From Nevskia sp. (lineage in GTDB: Bacteria > Pseudomonadota > Gammaproteobacteria > Nevskiales > Nevskiaceae): 58,022 bases of DNA. Shown here in pieces: positions 17,892 to 26,340 of the stretch (its first letter is position 1; every line of letters starts with the position of its first letter). A program made the position numbers and the translations under genes. The DNA is taken from positions 1 through 58,022 of the forward strand of contig JAQGNU010000207.1 in assembly GCA_028291645.1 (NCBI GenBank), written 5' to 3'. The notes beneath the pieces were generated by a model that saw only the letters and a program-made list of their open reading frames with translations, was not told the origin of the DNA and searched no databases.

Positions 17892-20800
17892 ATGAACCCC
17901 AGAAAAAATAGCTTTTCCGCATCGACCCTCCGCAATATCCTGATCTCGGCCGGATTCGCATGTCTGGTCGCGTTGACCGGCAACGCGGCGGTGAATGCAC
18001 AGGATTTACCGCTTGATCCTTCCTCAATCGATCAACTGACGCCGGAGCAGCGTCAGCGGGCGCTCGAATTGATGGGGCAGGACTCGTCGGGTCTGGATAG
18101 CTATACGAATTCCAATTCCAGTCAGCGCAACCAGGGTGGAACCACCCAGGGCAGCTATCGGCAGGACGGATCCCGTTCGCCGCGTGCCGACGATCAGCCC
18201 GATGCGTACGATCGTTCGCGCCGGTCGGACCGAGGCGACTTCGCTGATGGTAACGACTTCGATTCTAGTCGCACCGCGAACGCGCGCGATCGCCGTGCCG
18301 CACTGGCACGTGATCGCTTCGGCAACTTCGGCGGATTGAAGCCGTTCGGCTACGACTTGTTCTCCGGGCAACCCGATGCCTTTCGTCCGACCACCGACAT
18401 CCCGATTCCGACCGACTACGTGTTGGGGCCTGGCGATGTCGTTCGCGTGCAGATGTTCGGCAGTCAGAACGGCAATTACAGCTTGCCGGTGAATCGCGAC
18501 GGACGCATCAATTTCCCCAAGCTCGGCCCTATCGATGTTGCAGGTCAGCATTTCGATGATGTGCGGGCATTGATTGAAGAACGTGTCAGCCGCGAGATGA
18601 TCGGTGTGCAGACCAGCGTCACGCTGGGCGAACTGCGCTCGATCCGCGTATTCGTGCTCGGCGACGTCAACAACGCCGGTTCGTATACGGTGAGTTCGCT
18701 GTCGACCATCACCAATGCGCTGCTCGCCAGCGGCGGCATCGCGCCGATCGGTTCGCTGCGCAAGGTGGAATTGAAGCGTGGCGGCCGCACCGTACAGGTG
18801 CTGGATTTGTACGATCTGCTGTTGCGCGGCGACTCGACCGGTGATGTCCGCTTGCTGCCCGGCGACGTTATCTTCATTCCGCCGGTCGGTCCGCGGGTGT
18901 CGGTTGACGGCGAAGTCAAACGGCCGGCGGTCTACGAGCTGAAGAACGAAAGCACCGTCGCCGAGATGTTCAAGCTGGCCGGCGGCCTGCTCGGCTCGAC
19001 CAATACCGCAACTGCACAGATCGAGCGTTTCGATCGCAATCAGAAGAAGACGCTGCTGCAGCTGAATGTGGAGAGCGAGGTGGCACTGGGATCGCATGTG
19101 CAGGATGGCGACGTCGTCCGCGTGCGGCGCGTGTCGGGTCCGTTCGACAACAACGTGCGGGCGATGGGTGCGGTCCGATATCCCGGCAGTTTCGAATGGT
19201 CGGCCGATTCGACGCTGCAGAAACTGCTGATCGCAGCCCAGCTACTGCCCTCGCAAACCTCGAAGGAAACCTACTTGCCGATCGGCTTGATCGAACGTAC
19301 CAGTGTCGATAGCGGTATACGCGAGTTCGTGACCTTCAACGTGCAGTCGGTGATGTCGGCGAACGCGACGCCGGTACCGCTGCAGCGCAACGATCTGGTG
19401 ATCATCCTGAATCGCAAGGATGTCGGATTTCTCGATTCGAGTGCGGTTCGCAGCGTCGCGGCCGGCGATCTCAGCCATATCAGTACCTGCCCCGGATTGC
19501 AGCAGCTGGCCGACGTGGTCAGCTCGGATCGACCGATCCGTTTGCTGAAAGCGTTCAGCGCGCGCAGCGCGCGTTCGCTGCAGGAGCGCCTCAAGAGCGC
19601 TCAGCAGACTGGGGAGCTGGACGAGAACTACAACCCGTCGCCGCTTGCCAATCCGCGCCAGGTGCAGGACGGCATGGATCCTCAACAGACGAACGCCACG
19701 GCAGCTGGCCTTGCGGCCGCGCGCAATGCGCAGCCACAACCGCAGTTGCAGCCGCAGGACTCGAGCGGCAATACTTTCACCTCATCGGGCCGACAGCAGA
19801 CACAAGGCAACCGCGATCAAGCCTGGCAGAAGCCGGTTGACCAGAGCGAGATCTGTCCCGAACTGTTCGTGCAGGTGCCGCGCGCGCTGCCGTTCCTGCT
19901 CGAAGAATCGGTTGCGGTGTACGGCGAGGTGCGTCAACCCGGCATTTATCCGATCGCCGACAACACGCCGATCGACCAAGTCGTGCAAGCGGCTGGTGGC
20001 CTCAGCAGCGAGAGCGATCCGCGTAACGTCGAATATGTCTCCTATGCCGATGCGATCAAGTCGCGCAGTTCGCACTACCAGACGCTGGACATCAGCGGTG
20101 ATGCCGGCGCAACGCGCGTCAACCCGGGCGATGTGTTCAATTTCAAGCCGGTGTTTCTCGGCCAGGAAATCGGCACGGTGCGGGCGTCGGGCGAATTCAA
20201 GTTCCCGGGTTCCTACGGCATCCTCAAAGGCGAACGCCTGTCCGAGTTGATGCGTCGTGCGGGTGGTCTCACCAGCTCCGCCTATCCGTTCGGCGCGGTG
20301 TTCACGCGCGACAGCACGCGCAAGGCGGAAGGCGAGTCATTCCATCGTGCAGCGGAAGATTTACAGCAGGCCATGGTGACCGCCGTGACTAGCGGTGCGC
20401 TCGGCAACAACGCCACCAATGCCACGCCGATTCTGAGTTCGGTCGTGAGTAGCCTGGAGCACGCGACACCGGTCGGCCGGGTGGTCATCGAAGCCGATCC
20501 CACCGTACTCGAAGCGAAGCCGCAACTTGATCCGATTCTCGAACCGGGCGATCTGATCGTGATGCCGAAGCGGCCGATCTCGGTCACCGTCATCGGCCAG
20601 GTATTGAATCCCGGCACCATCGCGTTCACGCCGGGGCTTACGGTGAAACAGTACATCGAGCGTGCCGGCGGTTATTCGCAGGCGGCAGACAGCGGCCGTG
20701 CGTTTGTGATTCTGCCGAACGGCAGTGCACAGCGCTTCAAGTCGTCGTTCTGGAACTACGAGCCGCATGAAATTCCGCCGGGCAGTGAAATCGTCGTGCC

Positions 20801-20909
20801 ACGCGATGCGGTGCCGTTCAACGGCTTCGCGTTCTCGGAGCGGATTTTCGGAATCTTGTCGAGCCTCGCGATAACGGCGGCTTCGCTGTCGGTGATCTCA
20901 CGTAATTGA
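17892..20909 (+). CDS. Polysaccharide export protein with Poly_export and six SLBB-type domains (Wza/GfcE-like)
   Basis: 1005 residues, far longer than Wza (about 380). A signal peptide ends near VNA-QDL (residue 36); no lipobox Cys is present. Residues 60-150 are a low-complexity Ser/Asp/Arg/Gln-rich stretch. The Poly_export domain (DYVLGPGDVVRVQMFG to about 240) is followed by six SLBB-like modules starting near residues 249, 333, 420, 671, 760 and 895, each with a G(D/E)VxxPGxY-type turn and an AGGL-type end. A second Gln-rich disordered region lies at about 590-650, and the C-terminus is hydrophobic. It is probably the outer-membrane export channel or its periplasmic extension for an exopolysaccharide. 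First gene of the unit with the YjbH-like gene, 28 nt upstream of it. Confidence 0.88.
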   Translation: MNPRKNSFSASTLRNILISAGFACLVALTGNAAVNAQDLPLDPSSIDQLTPEQRQRALELMGQDSSGLDSYTNSNSSQRNQGGTTQGSYRQDGSRSPRADDQPDAYDRSRRSDRGDFADGNDFDSSRTANARDRRAALARDRFGNFGGLKPFGYDLFSGQPDAFRPTTDIPIPTDYVLGPGDVVRVQMFGSQNGNYSLPVNRDGRINFPKLGPIDVAGQHFDDVRALIEERVSREMIGVQTSVTLGELRSIRVFVLGDVNNAGSYTVSSLSTITNALLASGGIAPIGSLRKVELKRGGRTVQVLDLYDLLLRGDSTGDVRLLPGDVIFIPPVGPRVSVDGEVKRPAVYELKNESTVAEMFKLAGGLLGSTNTATAQIERFDRNQKKTLLQLNVESEVALGSHVQDGDVVRVRRVSGPFDNNVRAMGAVRYPGSFEWSADSTLQKLLIAAQLLPSQTSKETYLPIGLIERTSVDSGIREFVTFNVQSVMSANATPVPLQRNDLVIILNRKDVGFLDSSAVRSVAAGDLSHISTCPGLQQLADVVSSDRPIRLLKAFSARSARSLQERLKSAQQTGELDENYNPSPLANPRQVQDGMDPQQTNATAAGLAAARNAQPQPQLQPQDSSGNTFTSSGRQQTQGNRDQAWQKPVDQSEICPELFVQVPRALPFLLEESVAVYGEVRQPGIYPIADNTPIDQVVQAAGGLSSESDPRNVEYVSYADAIKSRSSHYQTLDISGDAGATRVNPGDVFNFKPVFLGQEIGTVRASGEFKFPGSYGILKGERLSELMRRAGGLTSSAYPFGAVFTRDSTRKAEGESFHRAAEDLQQAMVTAVTSGALGNNATNATPILSSVVSSLEHATPVGRVVIEADPTVLEAKPQLDPILEPGDLIVMPKRPISVTVIGQVLNPGTIAFTPGLTVKQYIERAGGYSQAADSGRAFVILPNGSAQRFKSSFWNYEPHEIPPGSEIVVPRDAVPFNGFAFSERIFGILSSLAITAASLSVISRN

Positions 20910-20937
20910 TCATCGCTCAAGCTTGCAGGTTGTGTGG

Positions 20938-23130
20938 ATGATCGCGTGCGTGCGGCCGGCACGCGCCGCACGCGCTTGGCTGTTGGTGGCCATCCTTGCC
21001 TGCGGCCTGAGCCCGTCGGCGCGAGCGGAATTGTTCGATACGACCAACGACCTGGGCGGCGTCGGTTTATTGCAGACGCCGACTGCGCGCTTTGCCGACG
21101 ATGGCGAGTTCGGTGTCGGCATCTCGCATGTGAAGCCTTACAACCAGGTGCACTTTCTTGCGCAGCCGCTGCCGTGGCTGGAGACTGGGTTTCGCTATAC
21201 CGATGTCACCAACCGGCTCTACGGTCCGCAATCATTCAGCGGCAACCAGTCGTACAAGGACCGCAGCTTCGCGTTCAAGATGCGCTTGCTGGAGGAGGGC
21301 GAGGTTTGGCCTGCGATCGCCGTCGGCGTGCAAGACTTTGGTGGCACCGGCGTGTTTTCGAGCGAGTATCTGGTCGCCAGCCGGCGCTATTACGATTTTG
21401 ACTTCTCGCTGGGCCTGGGTTGGGGGCGTCTCGGCGCGGGCGGTGGCCTGGATAATCCACTGGGCTTGTTGTCGAATCATTTCAAACAGGATCGTCTGGC
21501 GGCGAACAACTCTGGCAGCACCCCTGGCGGCGCCGGTTTGTCGCGCCTGTTCACCGGACGCAAGATTGGGCCGTTTGGCGGCGTGCAGTGGCATACGCCG
21601 ATCCATGGCGTATCGCTGTTGCTCGAATACGACGGCAACGATTATCAGCACGAAGCGCTCGGCAACAAGCTGCCGCAGTCGACGCACATCAATGCCGGGC
21701 TCGACTACGAGGCCTGGTCGGGCACACATCTCGGCGTGGCCTACGAACGCGGCCGCACGCTGACGTTCAACGTCGAAATGCGGGTCAATTTCCAGAAGTT
21801 CCGCGGCATCCCAAAAACCGCCGATCCACCGCTGCCGGCGGTCGAGGTGCGCGATCAGACCCAAACGCCGGACCCGGTTGCAGTCGACGCCGTACCGGCG
21901 ATTCCACGCTCGGTACAACAACAGACGGTCGAGCGACTGCAGTCCGCACTCGCCGAGCAGACGTTCAACCTGGTTGCGGTCAATTTCGAAGCATCGACTC
22001 ACGAGATCGAGGTCTGGGTGCGACAGGATCGCTATCGCAGTCCATCGCAGGTGGTCGGTCGCACTGCACGGATCTTGACCGCAACCGCGCCGGAATCGGT
22101 CGAGCGATTCACCGTGATCAATCTCGACGAAGGTGTCGAGACCTATCGGATAACGGTGCAACGGCGCGATTTCGAGAAATTGGCCAGCGGCGAAATCAGC
22201 CCGGAGGAAATTCTTCTCAACGCCGACATCGCGGAGCCGAAGCCCGGCGATCCGCAAGCGACTTTCACGGGTCTGGATCATTACCCGCGTTTCAGCTACG
22301 ACATGGGACCGGCGGTGCGCCAACAGATCGGCGGTCCTGATGGTTTTTACTTCGGTCAGCTGCTGTGGCGGCTCAACGGCGGCGTCGCAATCGACGATCA
22401 CCTGAGTTTTTCCGGTGCGATCGGCATCAACGTCATCAATAACCTGAACGGCCTCAAGCAACCGTCCAACAGCGAATTGCCGCACGTACGCAGCGACATC
22501 GTGCAGTACCTGAAGCATGGTAAAAATGCATTGGACCAGTTGGAGACGGACTACATCTGGTCGCCGGCGCACGAGGTTTACGCACGCGTATCCGCCGGCA
22601 TTTTCGAGGACATGTACGGCGGTGTCGCCACCGAGGTTCTGTATCGGCCGTTCGGTAAGCGCTGGGCGTTCGGGGTGGACGTCAATCATGTCTGGCAGCG
22701 CGATTTTGACGAGCGCTTCGACTTCCGCGGATACAACGTCACCACCGGCTTTGCGACGATCTACTACGACTTCCCGTTCTACAACCTGGTCGGCAATCTT
22801 TCGGTCGGCCGTTACCTGGCGCGGGATCGTGGTGCGACACTCAACCTGGCGCGACGCTTCGACAGTGGCGTGCTGATCGGTGCCTTCGCGACGCTCACCA
22901 ATGTTTCCGCTGCCCGCTTCGGTGAAGGTTCGTTCGACAAGGGCATCTACATCTCGATTCCATTCGACGTGTTCTTCTCGCAGTCGACCCGCGACGAGGG
23001 CACCTTCGTATTCCGGCCACTGACGCGCGACGGCGGTCAGCGCGCACGTGATGGCAAGGATCTCTTTTCAGCCACCGGCGGCGGCGATGTCGGGCATATC
23101 ACCGAGACTTGGCCCGCGGTCATGCATTAG
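20938..23130 (+). CDS. YjbH/GfcD-family exopolysaccharide-locus outer-membrane protein
   Basis: 730 residues from the ATG at 20938 (AGGT 7 nt before); a TTG at 20923 is in frame but would extend the signal peptide oddly. The signal peptide ends in SPSARA before ELFDT. The mature protein has the YjbH hallmarks: GGVGLLQTPTARFADDGEFGVG at its start, many amphipathic aromatic beta-strands, and a C-terminal half with FYNLVGNLSVGRYLARDRG and GVLIGAFATLTN, ending in the usual phage-tail-like KGIYISIPFDVF strand. It is predicted to form beta-barrels in the outer membrane and to work with GfcB/Wza-like partners in polysaccharide secretion. The precise role of the family is unproven. Confidence 0.86.
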   Translation: MIACVRPARAARAWLLVAILACGLSPSARAELFDTTNDLGGVGLLQTPTARFADDGEFGVGISHVKPYNQVHFLAQPLPWLETGFRYTDVTNRLYGPQSFSGNQSYKDRSFAFKMRLLEEGEVWPAIAVGVQDFGGTGVFSSEYLVASRRYYDFDFSLGLGWGRLGAGGGLDNPLGLLSNHFKQDRLAANNSGSTPGGAGLSRLFTGRKIGPFGGVQWHTPIHGVSLLLEYDGNDYQHEALGNKLPQSTHINAGLDYEAWSGTHLGVAYERGRTLTFNVEMRVNFQKFRGIPKTADPPLPAVEVRDQTQTPDPVAVDAVPAIPRSVQQQTVERLQSALAEQTFNLVAVNFEASTHEIEVWVRQDRYRSPSQVVGRTARILTATAPESVERFTVINLDEGVETYRITVQRRDFEKLASGEISPEEILLNADIAEPKPGDPQATFTGLDHYPRFSYDMGPAVRQQIGGPDGFYFGQLLWRLNGGVAIDDHLSFSGAIGINVINNLNGLKQPSNSELPHVRSDIVQYLKHGKNALDQLETDYIWSPAHEVYARVSAGIFEDMYGGVATEVLYRPFGKRWAFGVDVNHVWQRDFDERFDFRGYNVTTGFATIYYDFPFYNLVGNLSVGRYLARDRGATLNLARRFDSGVLIGAFATLTNVSAARFGEGSFDKGIYISIPFDVFFSQSTRDEGTFVFRPLTRDGGQRARDGKDLFSATGGGDVGHITETWPAVMH

Positions 23131-23304
23131 CGTCAATCAGGCAAGGAACCCAGGCCTGGCAGGGATGCGAACTGGTGCTGACTGAACGCAGTGCTAAAGT
23201 GCGCGCGGCAGTGGGCGGGGACCTGGAAGCACAAAATATCGGCTTATCGGGTGCAGGGACTGCCTCAGGAATATCCTACGTTGGAACATCCAAAGATCGA
23301 ATTG

Positions 23305-24252
23305 ATGAACGATAAGATTGAATCGAATGTAAGTGGCGGCACGCCGCAGACGCCCAGCGGATACCTTGCCCCGCACTCCGGGCGCGCTGCAGACGTCCGT
23401 ACGGACGACGAGCTCAGCCTGGTTGATCTGGTCCGCTACTTGCTGAACTACAAGCAACTGATCTTTGCGACGACATTATTGTGTGGGCTGGTGGCGGCGA
23501 TCGTGTCGCTGTTGATGACGCCGGTCTATCGCGCGGAAGTTCTGTTGAGCCCGGTCGAACAGGAAGGTCCCAAGGCCAATCTCGGTGGTTTGATGAATCA
23601 GTTGGGTGCCTTTGCTTCGTTGGCCGGCATCGGCAGTGGCGGTTCGGACAAAGACGAATCGATTGCGACTTTGCAGTCACGTTCGCTGACCGACACTTTT
23701 GTGCAGGAAAAAAATCTGTTGCCGATTCTGTTCGCGCGCAAGTGGGACACTCAAAAGCAGTCGTGGAAGAGTCAGGATCCGAAAGAGATTCCGACGCTGT
23801 GGGATGCGAACAAGCTGTTCCTGAAAACGATTCGTAAGGTCGTGCAGGATCGCAAGACCGGCCTGGTGACGCTGACCATCGATTGGAAAGATCCCAAGCT
23901 GGCCGCCGACTGGGCCAACGACATGGTGCGCCGGACCAACCTCTATTTGCGCAGCAAGGCAATCGCGCGTTCGACCACCAATATCAACTATCTGCAGGAC
24001 CAGTTGACCAAGACCAGCGTGGTCGAGATTCATCAGGCGGTAAATAGCCTGATCGAGCAGGAGATCAAGAAAGTGATGCTGGCGCAAGGCACTGAGGAAT
24101 ACGCGTTCAAGATTGTCGATCCGGCCGTGGTACCGGAAGAACGTACCTCGCCGAAACGTACGCTAATCACTCTCGGCGGTCTGGTTCTCGGCTTCCTGAT
24201 CGGCGCAATGATTGCGATCGGCCGCTCGTCGAGAAAAATCGAGCCGGCGTAA
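23305..24252 (+). CDS. Wzz-type polysaccharide co-polymerase (chain-length determinant)
   Basis: 315 residues from ATG 23305; the frame is open further upstream but the extra residues lack conservation and hydrophobicity. Two transmembrane helices frame a periplasmic domain, the Wzz layout: TM1 at about residues 50-75 (QLIFATTLLCGLVAAIVSLL) followed by TPVYRAEVLLSPV, and TM2 close to the C-terminus (TLITLGGLVLGFLIGAMIAI) preceded by the conserved Pro-rich PAVVPEERTSPKR. There is no cytoplasmic tyrosine-kinase domain, so it is a Wzz rather than a Wzc-like protein. It would set chain length of an inner-membrane polymerase, but no polymerase or glycosyltransferase is encoded nearby. It lies 174 nt after the YjbH-like gene. 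Confidence 0.85.
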   Translation: MNDKIESNVSGGTPQTPSGYLAPHSGRAADVRTDDELSLVDLVRYLLNYKQLIFATTLLCGLVAAIVSLLMTPVYRAEVLLSPVEQEGPKANLGGLMNQLGAFASLAGIGSGGSDKDESIATLQSRSLTDTFVQEKNLLPILFARKWDTQKQSWKSQDPKEIPTLWDANKLFLKTIRKVVQDRKTGLVTLTIDWKDPKLAADWANDMVRRTNLYLRSKAIARSTTNINYLQDQLTKTSVVEIHQAVNSLIEQEIKKVMLAQGTEEYAFKIVDPAVVPEERTSPKRTLITLGGLVLGFLIGAMIAIGRSSRKIEPA

Positions 24253-24345
24253 AGTGCGCCGAGAGTCCAGCGGAAACGCCGATCGGCGAACGCCAGGTCA
24301 AATGACTGATTCGCCGCAAGCATGCACGGCACTTTCGAGTGCCGG

Positions 24346-25122
24346 CTAGCGTTCGACGAAGGCGCGTTCGAACACGTAATCGCCGGCAACGCCGGTATGC
24401 GCGGAGACCTCGAAGCCACGCGTATCGAGCAGCGCGCGCGTATCCGCCAGCATGCTCGGGCTGCCGCAGATCATCACCCGGTCTTCGGCCGGGTTCAGCG
24501 GCGGCAGGCCGATATCCGCAAACAGTTTGCCGCTGGCCATCAGGTCGGTCAGGCGGCCGCGGTTGCGATAGGGCTCGCGCGTGACCGTCGGGTAGTAGAT
24601 GAATTTTTCGCGTACGTATTCGCCGATGAACTCGTGGTTGGGCAGATCGGTCCGCAGATAATCCGCGTAGGCCAGTTCGCTGACCTGGCGCACACCGTGA
24701 ACTAGCACGACCTTGTCGAAGCGCTCGTAGACAGTGGGATCCTTCAAGATGCTGAGAAACGGTGCCAGGCCGGTACCGGTGCCGAGCAGATACAGATGCT
24801 TGCCGGGGCGCAGATCGTCGACGATCAGCGTGCCGACCGGTTTGCGGCTGACCAGAATCGGATCGCCGACATTCAAGTGCTGCAGCCGCGACGTCAACGG
24901 ACCGTCGGCAACCTTGATGCTGAGAAATTCCAGTTCCTCTTCATGGTTGGCGCTGGCGATGCTGTAGGCGCGCAGCAGCGGCCGACCTTCGACTTCCAGG
25001 CCGATCATGACGAAATGGCCGTTGTGAAAACGCAGACTGGAATCTCGTGTGGTACGGAAACTGAACAGACTCTCGTTCCAGTGATGGACGTGGGTGACGT
25101 GTTCGGTGTTGAAAGAAGTCAT
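24346..25122 (-). CDS. fpr: Ferredoxin-NADP+ reductase
   Basis: 258 residues, the size of bacterial subclass-I FPRs. FAD-binding RAYSIAS (Arg-x-Tyr-Ser), the NADP-binding GTGTGLAPFLS loop, MICGSPSML, and the C-terminal VFERAFVER tail that stacks against the flavin are all visible. It transfers electrons between NADPH and ferredoxin or flavodoxin in the cytoplasm, often in oxidative-stress or iron-sulfur pathways. It is a single gene, convergent with the Wzz gene and divergent from the marR-emrAB operon across a 379-bp gap. Confidence 0.96.
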   Translation of the reverse strand: MTSFNTEHVTHVHHWNESLFSFRTTRDSSLRFHNGHFVMIGLEVEGRPLLRAYSIASANHEEELEFLSIKVADGPLTSRLQHLNVGDPILVSRKPVGTLIVDDLRPGKHLYLLGTGTGLAPFLSILKDPTVYERFDKVVLVHGVRQVSELAYADYLRTDLPNHEFIGEYVREKFIYYPTVTREPYRNRGRLTDLMASGKLFADIGLPPLNPAEDRVMICGSPSMLADTRALLDTRGFEVSAHTGVAGDYVFERAFVER

Positions 25123-25501
25123 GCTTCGTATCCAGCGTTTCGATGTAAGCGGCTTATGCCTGCCAAGTCACGCGGGCGTGCGCAGTAAGTAAGTCTGAAC
25201 CTAGGATTTTAAAGGGCAGGGCGTTGCCCGAAAGCGCCTTCGCGGTGTCGACCCAGATTTTTTGACCTGGTCAGCGCTTGCTGTCGTTAGTAAACCAGGC
25301 TGGTTCGGCGCCATAAAAACGACAGATTTGATCGGCTGGAAAAACGCGATCAGTCCAAGCCCGAATTGATCGTGCTCCATTCCACTTTTACCGTTTCACA
25401 TCCTATCCCATCGCCATCCGCCGGGCAGTGGGATGCTTGCGAGATTTGATATCACTTGATATGATATCTCCAGCTTTCATATCTCATGCGAGATTCATCC
25501 A
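25123..25501. other. Divergent intergenic region between fpr and the marR efflux operon
   Basis: 379 bp without a gene. The right end carries the promoter/operator listed next. The left end must contain the fpr promoter, which I cannot place with confidence. The centre is lower in G+C than the flanks (for example 25300-25400), and I see no additional structure in it. Confidence 0.5.
25437..25494 (+). promoter_or_regulatory. Promoter and candidate MarR operator of the efflux operon
   Basis: TTGCGA (25437-25442) and TATGAT (25460-25465) are separated by 17 bp, a good sigma-70 pair. The spacer and -10 are filled by GATATC-rich palindromic sequence, including perfect TGATATCA (25447-25454) and a second GATAT repeat running through the -10 box (to 25468); ATCTC-ATGC-GAGAT at 25481-25494 is a further inverted repeat next to the start codon. 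This arrangement fits autorepression by the MarR-type regulator encoded immediately downstream (inference from position). Confidence 0.55.
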
Positions 25502-26047
25502 ATGAATCGTTTGCGCAATTTCGGCTTTCTGCTCAAGGACGTATCGCGCCTGTCTGGGCTCAATTTCGAGCGCGAGGCGGTCGGCCTGAACCTGACCCTG
25601 GCGCAGTGCAAGGTGCTGATCTACCTGCAACGCAACGAGGGCATCAGCCAGGTGCGGCTGGCCGAACGCACCGACACCGATCCGATGACCCTGGTGCGCA
25701 CCCTCGACCGCATGGAGCGCGACGGCCTGATCGAGCGCCGGCAGGATCCGGCTGACCGCCGCGCGCGGCGTCTGTTCATGACCACGGCGGCGGAGCCGGT
25801 GGTGGCGGAGATCTGGCGCATCGCCGCCCGCGCCCGCGCCGCGTCCCTGGCCGGACTGTCCCCGGCCGAACGCGTGCAGCTGGTGAGCTTGCTGGAACGC
25901 GTCCACGACAACCTCACCACGCTGGTCCCCGGTGCCGAGGCGGATGCTCCGCTCTGTCCGCCGCCGGAACAAGCCGAGGAAGAGTCGCCCCCATCCATCG
26001 CCGAATTGCCCGCGAGGCGCACCAGAAGCAGGAAGCTGTCCCCATGA
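25502..26047 (+). CDS. MarR-family transcriptional regulator
   Basis: 181 residues. The central winged helix-turn-helix is clear: LNLTLAQCKVLIYLQRNEGISQVRLAERTDTDPMTLVRTLDRMERDGLIERR then the wing DPADRRARRLFMT (quoted in parts: recognition helix about residues 62-75, wing about 82-96). Flanking helices give dimerisation. The last 45 residues are a Pro/Glu/Arg-rich tail not usual in MarR. MarR proteins repress efflux genes and are released by aromatic ligands. First gene of an operon with EmrA-, EmrB- and NodT-like genes; its stop overlaps the next ATG (ATGA). Confidence 0.92.
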   Translation: MNRLRNFGFLLKDVSRLSGLNFEREAVGLNLTLAQCKVLIYLQRNEGISQVRLAERTDTDPMTLVRTLDRMERDGLIERRQDPADRRARRLFMTTAAEPVVAEIWRIAARARAASLAGLSPAERVQLVSLLERVHDNLTTLVPGAEADAPLCPPPEQAEEESPPSIAELPARRTRSRKLSP

Positions 26048-26340
26048 GCACAGCCAGCCCCACCGCCGGCAACATCGCGTCTGGCAACGACAAATCACGC
26101 GCCGGGCAGTTGCGCAGGCCCCCGATGATCGGCGGCATGCTGCTGGTTGCCGCCGCTACGCTCTACTTCTGGTTTACCGGCGGCCGCTCCATGGGTGCCG
26201 ACGTTGACGCGATCAGGCGCATCGCCGGCTGTGGCCGCGCCGCTGTGCTGGCCGCATTCACCGCCGCCGAAGCGGGCGCTCCTCCGCAATCCACTGCAGA
26301 ACCCTGCGCCAAGCGCGCAGAAACAGAAAGGTCGTCTTAA
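26044..26340 (+). pseudogene. Truncated duplicate of the emrA 5' end (98-codon remnant)
   Basis: The first 50 or so residues (MSTASPTAG, KSRAGQLRRPPMIGGMLLVA, TLYFWFTGGR) closely match the start of the adjacent EmrA-like protein (MSTVNPTVG, KSRAERLRLPLMIAGVLLVA, TLYFWLTGGR). After TGGRS the match is lost, and the rest is Ala/Glu-rich with no periplasmic domain. It therefore looks like a partial tandem duplication that has decayed. The frame is intact, starts within the marR stop (ATGA) and ends overlapping the emrA start (TAATG), so it is still translated as a small single-helix membrane protein, or at least serves translational coupling. A new function is possible but unsupported. Confidence 0.7.

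Noticed and set aside
21232..22689. 485-codon minus-strand frame opposite the YjbH-like gene
   Set aside because: No recognisable motif, and the plus strand encodes a coherent outer-membrane protein with a signal peptide.
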